From Strongylocentrotus purpuratus (taxonomy: Eukaryota; Echinodermata; Echinoidea; Camarodonta; Strongylocentrotidae), in NCBI RefSeq assembly GCF_000002235.5, contig NW_022145599.1:27913856-27977855 (forward strand): DNA of 64,000 bases. The letters run 5' to 3'. Under the pieces are notes generated by a model that was given only the letters and a program-made list of their open reading frames with translations, had not been told where the DNA came from and did not search any database. Below, in pieces: positions 55,336-64,000 of the stretch (the stretch's first letter is position 1; every line of letters begins with the position of its first letter). Made by a program: the position numbers and the translations under genes.

Positions 55336-56113
55336 TACTATGCTTTTATAATGCTTGTATATATATTATCTCGTCTTACACATATCGTGTCTGTCTTGGT
55401 TATACCCATTCTCATTTACTTGATGCAAGTGTTCAACCTTGTCTCATGTCCTATTTTTTCTTTATGTTATCGTTGTCTGTCACATGTAAAGGAATCAATT
55501 TCATTTAGGTATATACGCATTGTGTGTGTGCGCGTATGTGTCTGCGTGTGCGTGTGAGTGTTACATACATATACATAAGTTACCAACTGCATTTGTCATA
55601 CTCCAAGTAATTCGATGTGTATGTGTTTTTGTAACTTAAGAATGAAAGGTGGACTAATTGAATTATGGCCTTTGGTGAATAATCTTAGATGTACGCTTTG
55701 ATTTGTCACATTCTCAAAAACATAAATCAGGATAAATCAATTTTCACATATGAATGATTAAAAATCTTGGTAAGGGTGTGAATAATTTAGCTGTTAAATG
55801 TCCACCCATATCCTATACATGTCAATCGACACTGGTGGCAAATGAAAGGTACATTAATTCATGGGAGAAGATATCGGGATTACCTAAGTTGTATTTTATA
55901 TTTCTAGAACCGCATACATAATGTTCACCTGGCGCCAATGTTATTTATTTATTTTTTTGGATGGAGTTATGTTCTTGTCATTAATTCATAAATACTTTTG
56001 CATTAAATTGAATCCAAAACTACTCATAAATATTTCACCCTAATGCTACATCTCAAAAGAAATATCTAAAACCCGTAAATAATACTACATTATTTGATAT
56101 TCTCCTTAAACAG
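55336..56113 (+). other. Intron, right part
   Basis: A TGTGTGTGCGCG-type run at about 55521-55560 is the only notable feature. Confidence 0.4.
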
Positions 56114-56172
56114 ATTGATGCCCAGTACGCAAATGATCCTACCTATGCCGGTGCTCAGATCCTCGAGATTCG
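56114..56172 (+). CDS. SEA domain, exon 2 of 3
   Basis: A 59-bp exon between TTAAACAG and GTAAGG; phase 0 to phase 2. Encodes IDAQYANDPTYAGAQILEI(R). It supplies the second helix and the YxGxxILEI strand of the SEA fold, and its phases fit both neighbouring exons exactly. Confidence 0.85.
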
Positions 56173-57427
56173 GTAAGGTGATGGGAACGAATTAACAGAC
56201 GGCACCCTCTTACCTACCACACACATGTTATTTATATACCACATTGTATTTCTCACGGAATACTTCAGCCAAAGGAATCTGATTTATTTCATAATGTTCA
56301 GGAAAAAGATGATATATACAGACATGTGCAGTAGTGTCCAGAGTCCTTTGTTGCGCGCGATTGCCATTCAGTTACACCAAATAAAAAAAGAAATCGCTCT
56401 TTACTGCGCAATATCTGAACAAGCCTTTATAGGATGCAAATCTTTTGTATAGCACGATGCAATCCTATTGTTACTTGGGGCCTATTTTTTGTGCTGATCG
56501 ACAGACTAGGCAAGCCTAAAGTGGTCGTGCCAATCGGTATTGGTGGCTAATGAAAGGCTAATATGATTTCATCATTCATCCGTTGCAATGCAAATTGCTC
56601 ATTGTGAGCTCTCGTACCCTTTGCCTTTGTTAAAGATAGATATTTTGTCGCTATCATTACTAATAGTGACAGCCATATTTGTCCATCGTTGAGCAGTTTA
56701 TTTTATTAAGAAACCTCATGATATGGCATACGTTCGTTGATGCTGAGACGAGCAAGCTCCGACAGTCATCAAAAATATGAAGACGTTTTGTAGAACTGTT
56801 GTGTAATTCAAAATCTATTCAAATTTATACACGTCTACCTAGCGACGAGCTATTACATTCACTTGTTGTATAATATTATTGCAATAAGAGTTAGAATACA
56901 AAGATATATAACAGAGCATTTGACCTAATTGTACACATTGGAAGGGGAGATGTTACTAGCAAGCAAAACATTTCTGCACATTTCCCCACATAAAAAAACG
57001 AAAAGTATCAAATATGCATTCTGACTACTGAAATGCAAGAATGTATAAAAGTTGAATGTATATAGCTCATCGTGTGTACACAATTTAAATACATTACTCC
57101 GCGAAATAATCTGTGTGTCATGTCGAGAGATGGCCAGAGTATTGCAAATGTAGATATAAATTACAATTGTCATTTGTGCAACACCATATCTATTGCAAAC
57201 AGGTACGGAAAACATGTTACTCTGCACTGCCATGGTCACTCTCGATCAAAATAGAGCAAATTGCATAATGTATAATAATATCTCATTCATAACTTTTACA
57301 CAATATATAGGGCAGAGTTAGCTAAAAGAATAGTTTTAGTCGTTGAGGGACATAAAGATCAATGTCTAATCAAGGTTTTGACAACATTTCTTCTTTTTTC
57401 CCTCTTTTTTATTCTATCCTTTTAAAG
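56173..57427 (+). other. Intron, no recognised feature
   Basis: A 1.26-kb AT-rich intron with no repeat or ORF I can identify. Confidence 0.5.
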
Positions 57428-57582
57428 GGAAGGCAGCTGGCACGTTGACTTCATAATTATTTACATTGTCTTTTCTGGAGAACCTGAACAACTGCTGGAT
57501 ATATTCGACGATGTTCTGAACAGTGTTCTAGAAGCCTTGAGTACGATTTCAAACGATGTTGGACCGGTAACAATGACTTCAG
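57428..57582 (+). CDS. SEA domain, exon 3 of 3
   Basis: Acceptor TTTTAAAG, donor GTTAGA; phase 2 to phase 1. Encodes (R)EGSWHVDFIIIYIVFSG, then EPEQLLDIFDDVLNSVLEAL and STISNDVGPVTMTS. EGSWHVDFIIIY aligns with the GSVVVDFxxxF strand where many SEA domains self-cleave between Gly and Ser. Gly-Ser is kept but the following Val-Val-Val is Trp-His-Val, so cleavage is uncertain. It completes the SEA domain, then leads to the EGF modules. Confidence 0.83.
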
Positions 57583-57831
57583 GTTAGACTTTTACAATGT
57601 TTGTCAAATTACAATACAAATTCTATTTTTTTCTTCCAAGAATATGATTGAACTAAACTAAGTCATAGTAAAGCAATATGTTTTCCATTTACATCTTCAC
57701 AACATTTGTATTCATGATTTTAAAAATATATCATTACACAAAAAAAATTAATTTCTCATAATCACTCTTTTATCATATTAAAAAATATATATCGAAATGT
57801 TCATGATTTTAACAGTATTACTCCGTATTAA

Positions 57832-58197
57832 AGGTAAAGACCAGTATTGGAAACGCCCCAATTTCAAGAAATGAAATGGAAGCTCTCATTACCAATCATG
57901 TGAAAGAATATGTTTTGACTAATACATGATGATAAAAAAATTGCCGGGAAACCGCCTACTAATTCATATATTTGGTAAATTTGTTTCTCTCATGGTCTGT
58001 GAGAGATATAGGGTAGTCCCATAAACATCTTTCTGTGTATAGTGCTTGTAACTTTACAAAGAAAGGGCCAAATTTCTTATCATTTTGATGATTCCAGAAC
58101 CTTGCAGATGCTAGATGCTAGATGATCAACCTTTTCTGATCGATTCCACAACGTTTCTTTCACAATGCAATCGCATGACCATAACTGGTCTTTACCT
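57832..58197. mobile_element. Kolobok-like MITE with TTAA duplication
   Basis: Starts AGGTAAAGACCAGTATTGG and ends, in complement, AGGTAAAGACCAGTTATGG: 15 matching terminal bases. TTAA flanks both ends (57828-57831, 58198-58201). 366 bp, non-coding. AGG ends with TTAA fit Kolobok. Confidence 0.85.
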
Positions 58198-58424
58198 TTA
58201 ATGTCTATATGCAAAACAAAAATATCATTACAAACTTAACTTTTTCATGTTGCGGGGAAATCATATTCTTGGTCAAAAAGAGAATTCGTATTATCAATGT
58301 AGGAAAAATAATTGGTGGGTTGAAAGGGAATGATGCCATCACGTTGGCAATTTGTCTTGTAATGTTCACAGTTTTCCATAGCTTATCATGTCATTACATA
58401 GTTCATAACTTTCTACTTTTTTTT

Positions 58425-58665
58425 AAACGACCAAATCTTGAGAAAATATTTTGCGCCGACTCAACCGGCCGGTGAATAAGCGGGGGGGGGGGGGGGGGGG
58501 AGGGGTGGGTGGGTAAGAGCACATTTTTTTTTTGTCCAGTTTTTGAGGATAAATTTTGCCCCGACTCAGTAAAAAAAAGAGTATAATTTACATTTTTATC
58601 CTATTTTTTTACCGTTTGAGTAGGGGGGGGGCGGGCTGGTAGAATCGGCCCGTGGATCCGCCGCC
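58425..58665 (-). mobile_element. hAT-family MITE fragment (poly-G bearing)
   Basis: GACTCAACCGGCCGGTGAATAA is a diverged complement of the GGCTGGCTGAGTC motif in 17668-17821 and 25152-25580. The right edge GTGGATCCGCCGCCTGG resembles the terminus CCTGGATCCGCGCCTG of 15343-17504. G-runs lie near 58481 and 58622. No target duplication found. Confidence 0.6.
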
Positions 58666-59434
58666 TGGAAACTTGGGATAGAGAACAGAGAGCAAGGCTA
58701 CATCACAGTGATATTCAAATTTCAACAAAAAATACAACATGCAAACATGACAACAAAATCCCAAGAGGTACAAGATCGAAAGAAAATAGCCACTTCGATT
58801 CACACTTTTTTAAATTCCGAAACAGAAAAATTTATGTTTTATACAGTTAAGTATGAAGAGCCTGGATAACAGGGATTTCTAAAAAAAAAAAAAAAAAAAA
58901 ATTCTTTTTGGGTGTGGGGCTTCTCTGGATAAACAAACTTATTATTAGTCCTATATATCTCGGTTTGTTTGACTCTCGGCTCAGTCTCGTTCTCCCTCTT
59001 TCTACTGATCCAACCTCCTTCTTCTAGAGCTTTTGCAATCATTCATTTTCCCTTTTTGTAATATCTTTCTTTTTGCTTTCTACTATTTTTTCCTCTCTTT
59101 AATTTTTTCCCCATAAAATCTATAATTTCTTAGCTACATATTTTGTCTACTTATTGATTTTCTAAGCATACTTTGTTCACGTTATATTGTAAAACAGCAT
59201 CTGAGGAACTAACACTTCAACAAGCTCTGCTTCCAGATAGTTCCACTTTTCTCGGGCTTTTTCTTTTATATTTTTCGTTTCATTGCATATTTTTGTAATA
59301 TAATTATTCATTGTATTATGTTTTGCATGCGAAATAAAATCATTTGAATCATTTGAATCATATCATTATATTAATATTATCATTATTGTTATTTTTTAAA
59401 TTATTATTTTTGCCATTAATATTATTATTATCCT

Positions 59435-59470
<36 letters not shown>

Positions 59471-59488
59471 TATATTTGAATCACACAG

Positions 59489-59602
59489 GCTTCTGTGAGA
59501 ACGAGCCATGTCAGAACGGAGCTATGTGCATCGATGCCGAAGACTTTTCAGACTTCACGTGCTCCTGTACCGCCGGATTCACGGGCAGATCATGTTTAAG
59601 AA
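59489..59602 (+). CDS. EGF module 1
   Basis: A 114-bp phase 1-1 exon (TCACACAG...GTAAGT) encoding (G)[26 protein letters not shown] and [11 protein letters not shown]. Six cysteines have EGF spacing. It lacks the DxDE start, so it is a non-calcium-binding EGF, and has Met rather than Ser/Thr before the third Cys, so no O-fucose site. It follows the SEA domain directly. Confidence 0.93.
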
Positions 59603-59659
59603 GTAAGTGATGCCTGGCAAATATGGCAAGAGATTAACTCTTTACTCATTTAATCATAT

Positions 59660-59765
59660 TACGTGGAGGTTAAGGTGTCGTGGTATAGAAGTTCATTCAC
59701 TTCACTCTCAATCCAATGATTGAAGGTTCGAATCCCGGTCAGGCACTAACGTCGTTTGGCAAGAC

Positions 59766-59813
<48 letters not shown>

Positions 59814-59815
59814 CA
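59660..59815 (+). mobile_element. tRNA-derived SINE
   Basis: A perfect pol III B-box GGTTCGAATCC lies at 59725-59735. A degenerate A-box-like TTAAGGTGTCGTGG lies about 55 bp upstream, as in tRNA-derived SINE heads. The body has GGCACTAACGTCGTTTGGC and runs into a (TA)n tract at 59767-59809. It is not a functional tRNA: no cloverleaf can be formed around the B-box. Confidence 0.7.
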
Positions 59816-60426
59816 GTACTGTTTATGATTTGGGATAAAGCATTATCCATGCTTCTGGAGCTTGAAGTGCTACCAGAGGGTGTCAGTATAAGCTTGTTTA
59901 AGGTGCCCTATAACCGTTTTGTGCCATAACGCGAATTTAAACCAATGAGATAACCAAATGAACAAACTATGAACGAAATAACATAGCATGTTGAGCATTT
60001 GGCATGAAATACAATTCCGCACAATGTAGGCCTTATTTTGGCTTTTAAAAAAGGAAGGGATTTTTGTTTACCCGGTTCGACTTAGATCAGATATCTATTT
60101 TTTTTTTTTATGCCATTAATTCCTAGTACCCAAGGGAAATATCATCTTCTTTTGCAATTATTTAATTTAAGTATATAATTTTGCTGTTTTATAATTTTCT
60201 CAAATGTAATTATAAAAAAAAGGTGTAAATTTGATATTGTATAACGGGACCCTGCTTACAAGCAACTTGCTTACTAAGGGAATCCCTCTATTTGTATTTT
60301 CATATTATTATGTTAATACAATGTGTTAATATTATGTTATACATGTACTTTTTTAAAGATGGACAAATTCATTGAATTTAATTGAATTTAATTGAATACA
60401 AATTTTTTTTCACAATATTTTTGCAG

Positions 60427-60475
60427 ATATTTATGAGTGTGGAGGAATGGGGTCTCAGTTCAATTACCTAAATTG
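60427..60475 (+). pseudogene. Decayed EGF exon remnant
   Basis: TATTTTTGCAG|ATATTTATGAGTGTGG copies the acceptor and first codons of EGF exon 2 (TATTTTTGCAG|ATATTGATGAATGCG) 155 bp downstream. It reads (N)IYECGGMGSQFNYLN and then TGA, with no further EGF cysteines and no donor at the right place. Probably a duplicated exon that lost its function, or a partial duplication of the exon start only. Confidence 0.65.
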
Positions 60476-60581
60476 AACCTTCAACAACTTTTCTTTTAAT
60501 AGCCTATTCTCTTTCTGAAATTCGTCACTGCCTAATTTTCATAGGAGTCGTTATCCATTTTGTTTGCCCCTATTTTTGCAG

Positions 60582-60695
60582 ATATTGATGAATGCGAAGG
60601 AGTGACGTGTGCTAACGATGGCACATGCCTGGACGGGATTAATGATTTCACTTGCGTCTGTCCACCTGGATGGGGAGGAGATCTGTGTGATACAG
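60582..60695 (+). CDS. Calcium-binding EGF module 2
   Basis: 114-bp phase 1-1 exon (TTTTTGCAG...GTATGT): NIDECEGVTCANDGTCLD, then GINDFTCVCPPGWGGDLCDT. NIDEC gives the calcium site, CxDxxxxFxC the Asp/Asn hydroxylation consensus, and CANDGTC a consensus O-fucose site (C-x4-T-C). Confidence 0.95.
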
Positions 60696-62249
60696 GTATG
60701 TAAACCCACACGATCCTGTGTCCGGACAGGTTGGTTTAATATCTCATTAGATCATTCCAGAAAGTAAATATAATTCTTCTGGATACAAGATTTAAGAAAT
60801 CTGTATGCTGACTAACTTATACATGAAAATAAATATTCACATCAATTAGTGCCATCCTCTTTGCAAAATCTAACAGCTTTAAGTTAGTTCGGATTCATCC
60901 CCCTCCTATATTACCGCCTATGTCCGGATAGGTTGGTTATCCGGACGGTAATTGACGTCAGGCAGTTATTCTGAGAAGTTTACATGCAATATTTCATAAA
61001 TCTCTTAAAACTTATGTAGGACAATATTATGAAGGAAAATTACTCATGATGGCTCGAGCTATCTGATCCGTATATAACGATAAATTTTAAAAGAGAAAGT
61101 AACAGCATTAGTTTGTTTTGCGTCCGGACAACCCCCTACCCCACCATTACACTAAACGTGCATGTGAACTCACTTTTAAGTCAAGTCATTCATATAACAT
61201 GAATACATATGTTGAATCTGTATATTAGTGGACGTGTTTAATAACATGATGTCTTTTACTGTATAAGCATATTAGCGATTTCGTAAGAGCTCAAACTACA
61301 AATGAGATTGAGTTTTTTAAGATAAACTTGAGTTCTGGTCATGCAAGAAGATTATAAGGGAAACTGTCTTGATATCATTTGGAAAAAGTGGATTTGGGTT
61401 CATCAAATTGATAAGAAAATTGACTCCATTTCACTAAAATCACATGGACTACACTTGGAAATCGGTGTATGTAACTACATACACATTTAGAATGACTGTT
61501 TGGTCCAAGCGCATCAGCTATGTATTGTCATAGAGTATTGAAGAGCATTTCAAATAGCACATTCGAAGAGCGGTCTTTTTGAGGGCACATTTCTATTGTG
61601 ATTTGTTTCAAAACTGACATTTAAAGAATGAGGAATCCCAAAAATGATTTTTCACCTTTCCCAGAACTCAACCTTTAATTTATCTGACAAATTATTCAGA
61701 TACAAACATACATTCACATGTTACATAGGCACACAAAAGAAGTTGCTGAGAAATGAATGAATATGATATACGACTACAATTAACTGCAATTTACTGTTTT
61801 ACATCTTATTTCAGGTCACATGAAGCAAAAATAAGCAATGTCAATTTTGTTCGTATTTTCCTGCTAACATAACATTAAAAAAATATATATATATTATTTT
61901 TATGCCAAATTGCAAAAATGTTACCTTAACACTGTATATCAAACCGAATTGAAATATATTCTTACTAGATATCAAATGTTTACAAAAAAAATGTCAGATA
62001 ATTATTTTCAAACCCACTATTTCATAGCAATATTTTGGGAATAAATATACCACAGAGAGAATACCTTTGCATATGATATAGCTTAAACATTTATATATTT
62101 TGCTGATGTTGACGGCAACCTAAATTGTAGACTTGTAAGCAAAGATCCTAATTTGATATAGTAAATTCTTCGCAGATTTCGAGAAAAAAATGAACAGTTT
62201 TTAAAGCCAGAAATCAAAGAGAAAGTAATTTTCTAATTACTTTTGGTAG
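60696..62249 (+). other. Intron, mostly featureless
   Basis: A 1.55-kb intron. GTCCGGATA/TATCCGGAC form a 9-bp hairpin at 60922-60946, and TCCGGACA also occurs near 60722 and 61123, suggesting an old small element. Otherwise nothing. Confidence 0.5.
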
Positions 62250-62363
62250 ATACGGACGAATGCCTGAACGACCCCTGTGGTAACCAAGGAACATGTGCCA
62301 ATAATGAGGGCTCCTTCTCATGCAACTGTGCGCCGGGTTACGAAGGTTTTTTGTGCGACATCG
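62250..62363 (+). CDS. Calcium-binding EGF module 3
   Basis: 114-bp phase 1-1 exon (TTTGGTAG...GTGAGT): [16 protein letters not shown], then [25 protein letters not shown] marks calcium binding, [10 protein letters not shown] the hydroxylation consensus, CGNQGTC a possible O-fucose site. Confidence 0.95.
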
Positions 62364-63038
62364 GTGAGTGTTTCTTTCTACTAATGATCTAGAGAGTTGG
62401 GTGATATTGTTATGTATTTATATCACCTCGGGCATGTAGACAAATTTACCTAATTTTCTGAACATTGAATGTGTAAGCAAAAAAAAAAAAATCTGTAAGG
62501 ATTTTGTAAGCCATAGCATTTTTGTGTTACATTTTAGTGACGAATTTTTTTGCTTTTTGTTTTGTTTATAAATCCAGATTGATCTAGACTACACATTGTA
62601 CTACAAAATAAAAATGCAAGTCGATTAATTTGAATCCACTAATGTATGTATGATCAAGTTTCAATCACCTTATTCTACAAAATTAACCATATCAATTTGT
62701 ATAATGACTGCATTGCGTTTGAGGCCAGGAATTTTGAAAATGAAAATAAGCTTTGAAATAATTAATTCAGAGTTTTTTGTGTTTTCTTTTATTTGCCTCA
62801 TCAGAGGATTTATTAGGTATAGATCGTTTACATTCAAAGATACAGTGATACAAACCAAAATTACATATTCACAAATACATACATACTCATAATTTAATCA
62901 GAGTTACTGTTACAGTGGTTTATACAAAATAAAGAGTCTGGCAGAGACGGGTTTAACGTACATCTAGTCAACCTTAAGTTTTTGAATACGAGTCAATCTT
63001 TCCTTCAAAAAGTGATAAAGTTTTCTCTTAATAAACAG
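62364..63038 (+). other. Intron, no recognised feature
   Basis: A 675-bp AT-rich intron without identifiable repeats. Confidence 0.5.
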
Positions 63039-63152
63039 ATGTGGACGAATGTGCAACTAATCCTTGTGAAAATGAGGGAACCTGTCAGAACGGGGAAGGC
63101 TCATATACATGCCAGTGTATTAGAGGAAGGGAAGGCCAGAATTGTGAAATTG
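63039..63152 (+). CDS. Calcium-binding EGF module 4
   Basis: 114-bp phase 1-1 exon (AATAAACAG...GTAATA): [16 protein letters not shown], then [25 protein letters not shown] for calcium, [10 protein letters not shown] hydroxylation consensus, CENEGTC possible O-fucose site. The donor GTAATA is weaker than the others. Confidence 0.95.
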
Positions 63153-63895
63153 GTAATACTTTCTAATTTTTTTCAGTGACGTATATTACAAAAGTTAGGC
63201 TGACTGATCATGGTTTATAAAAAACACAATTACAATGTATATAGTGCACTTGAATCTATTTGGATTTTTACTCTTACTTGTGTACATTTTATCTTGGCAA
63301 TCGTAAGGTACGTATTACAGAGATTACCTAATTCCTTTTGCAATATATTATTTATTTCTTTTCCTGTAACTTCATTCTGACTTGAAACAACTTTTTTTTT
63401 CTTGCATCATTTCCTTTTTATCCGCACTCTTCGTTGCGATGAAGAACACACAGCTAAGTAGAAAATGAAATAAATTCCAGAGGTGATGATACCATAACAG
63501 AAAGATGGTAAAGTATGAAAATATACATGTATAAAATTATACAAAGGAAGAGGGAAAGAAAGAGAGAGAGGGAACATTGTGGTAATGGGAAACGTCTTCC
63601 CTGCACGTATCCATTGTTTTCATTGTCTTAGTTGCGCGTGTCTGACGCGAAGGCAATCTGAAAGTAATCAAGTAATCGAGAAAATCGGACTCCAAAGGAA
63701 CAAGGCATGAGATCACAATTATACACTTACCCAGAAGCGTAGGCAGGGGTGGGGGGGGGGGGGGTGTCGAACCCCCTCAATTTGTTTTATGTGTGTGTTT
63801 TGGAAGAAACTCCCCTCAAACTTTGTTTGTAAACAAAAAAGTAACCTTACCCCCCCTAACTGAACGAAATATCTATATATATTTTTTTTCAATAG
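63153..63895 (+). other. Intron with a hAT-family fragment near its 3' end
   Basis: A 743-bp intron; a short GAGAGAGA run at about 63560, then a hAT-family fragment reaching close to the branch-point zone of the EGF 5 acceptor. Confidence 0.6.
63733..63870 (+). mobile_element. hAT-family MITE fragment
   Basis: AGAAGCGTAGGCAGGGGTGG and GTGTGTGTTTTGGA echo the left half of the MITE at 25152-25580 (GCGTACGCAGGGGGG, GTGTGTGTATTTTGGA). The right half is missing or diverged. Confidence 0.6.
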
Positions 63896-64000
63896 ATATC
63901 AATGAATGTGAAACAACTCCTTGCCAGAATTCAGGTTTCTGTATCAACAACGACGGTTCTTTCACATGTGACTGTAGGCTCACGGGACATGAAGGGCCCA
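63896..64000 (+). CDS. Calcium-binding EGF module 5 (cut by window end)
   Basis: Acceptor TTTCAATAG, phase 1. DINECETTPCQNSGFC, then INNDGSFTCDCRLTGHEGP, continuing beyond 64000. DINEC for calcium and CINNDGSFTC hydroxylation consensus; CQNSGFC lacks the O-fucose Thr/Ser. The series probably continues to the right. Confidence 0.94.
   Translation, partial: MSMNVKQLLARIQVSVSTTTVLSHVTVGSRDMKGP

Larger units (their letters stand above)
57583..59488 (+). other. Intron with two MITE-type insertions
   Basis: A 1.9-kb intron with a TTAA-flanked MITE, a hAT-family fragment and an ATC run at about 59438-59470 just before the acceptor. Confidence 0.6.
59603..60581 (+). other. Intron with SINE and a decayed EGF exon
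   Basis: A 0.98-kb intron carrying the SINE at 59660-59815, a TTGAATTTAATTGAATTTAA-type tail near 60375-60400 and a decayed exon at 60427. Confidence 0.7.

Noticed and set aside
59660-59760. Possible functional tRNA gene
   Set aside because: A perfect B-box is present, but no acceptor stem or cloverleaf surrounds it, and it continues into a SINE-like body with a TA tail.

Overview
This is animal nuclear DNA. It is AT-rich, retroelement-rich and intron-rich, with tandem EGF exons at the right end. The LINE types (Tx1-like, L2/CR1-like), the abundant short TIR elements, the GAGCGAGC-type minisatellites and the long poly-G/poly-C tracts suit a marine deuterostome, most likely an echinoderm and perhaps a sea urchin. 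This is inference: nothing here is species-diagnostic. I saw no LTR, retroviral, Polinton-like, CRISPR or bacterial feature.

Left and middle (1-48700) is a repeat province with no convincing host gene. Two large dispersed repeats frame it. Repeat A occurs three times (about 1262-3375 minus, 14660-20140 plus, 36820-40130 plus). Repeat B occurs twice (5300-7238 plus, 21230-25840 minus). Because copies can be compared, one copy often gives the empty site for an insertion in another. That lets target duplications be read directly for hAT-like, TTAA-type, TA-type and TTA-type elements. Two hAT-ended elements (15343-17504 and 22579-24684) are filled with tandem minisatellites.

Two long LINEs lie between the repeats. 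LINE-A (7853-12788) has an ORF1 and an endonuclease/RT ORF2 that share one reading frame and are separated by a single TAG, plus one frame change between EN and RT. LINE-B (ORF1 26900-27823, ORF2 32423-36217) is Tx1-like with both ORFs open. Its ORFs are separated by 4.6 kb that contains a nine-unit tandem array with higher-order structure. Older LINE pieces, a Penelope-like fragment with a hammerhead-like core, foldback elements and a tRNA-derived SINE are scattered through the window.

Right end (48710-64000, plus strand) is the 5'-to-middle part of a host gene. Its exons encode a cytoplasmic segment with one membrane helix, a Thr-rich linker, a SEA domain over three exons, then at least five EGF modules, each in a 114-bp phase 1-1 exon and four with calcium-binding signatures. 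The start codon lies upstream of 48710 and was not found; the gene continues past 64000. The product looks like a type II membrane mucin-like SEA/EGF protein. Its introns hold a Helitron-like element, a TA-flanked TIR element, a TTAA-flanked MITE, hAT fragments, a SINE and a decayed EGF exon.
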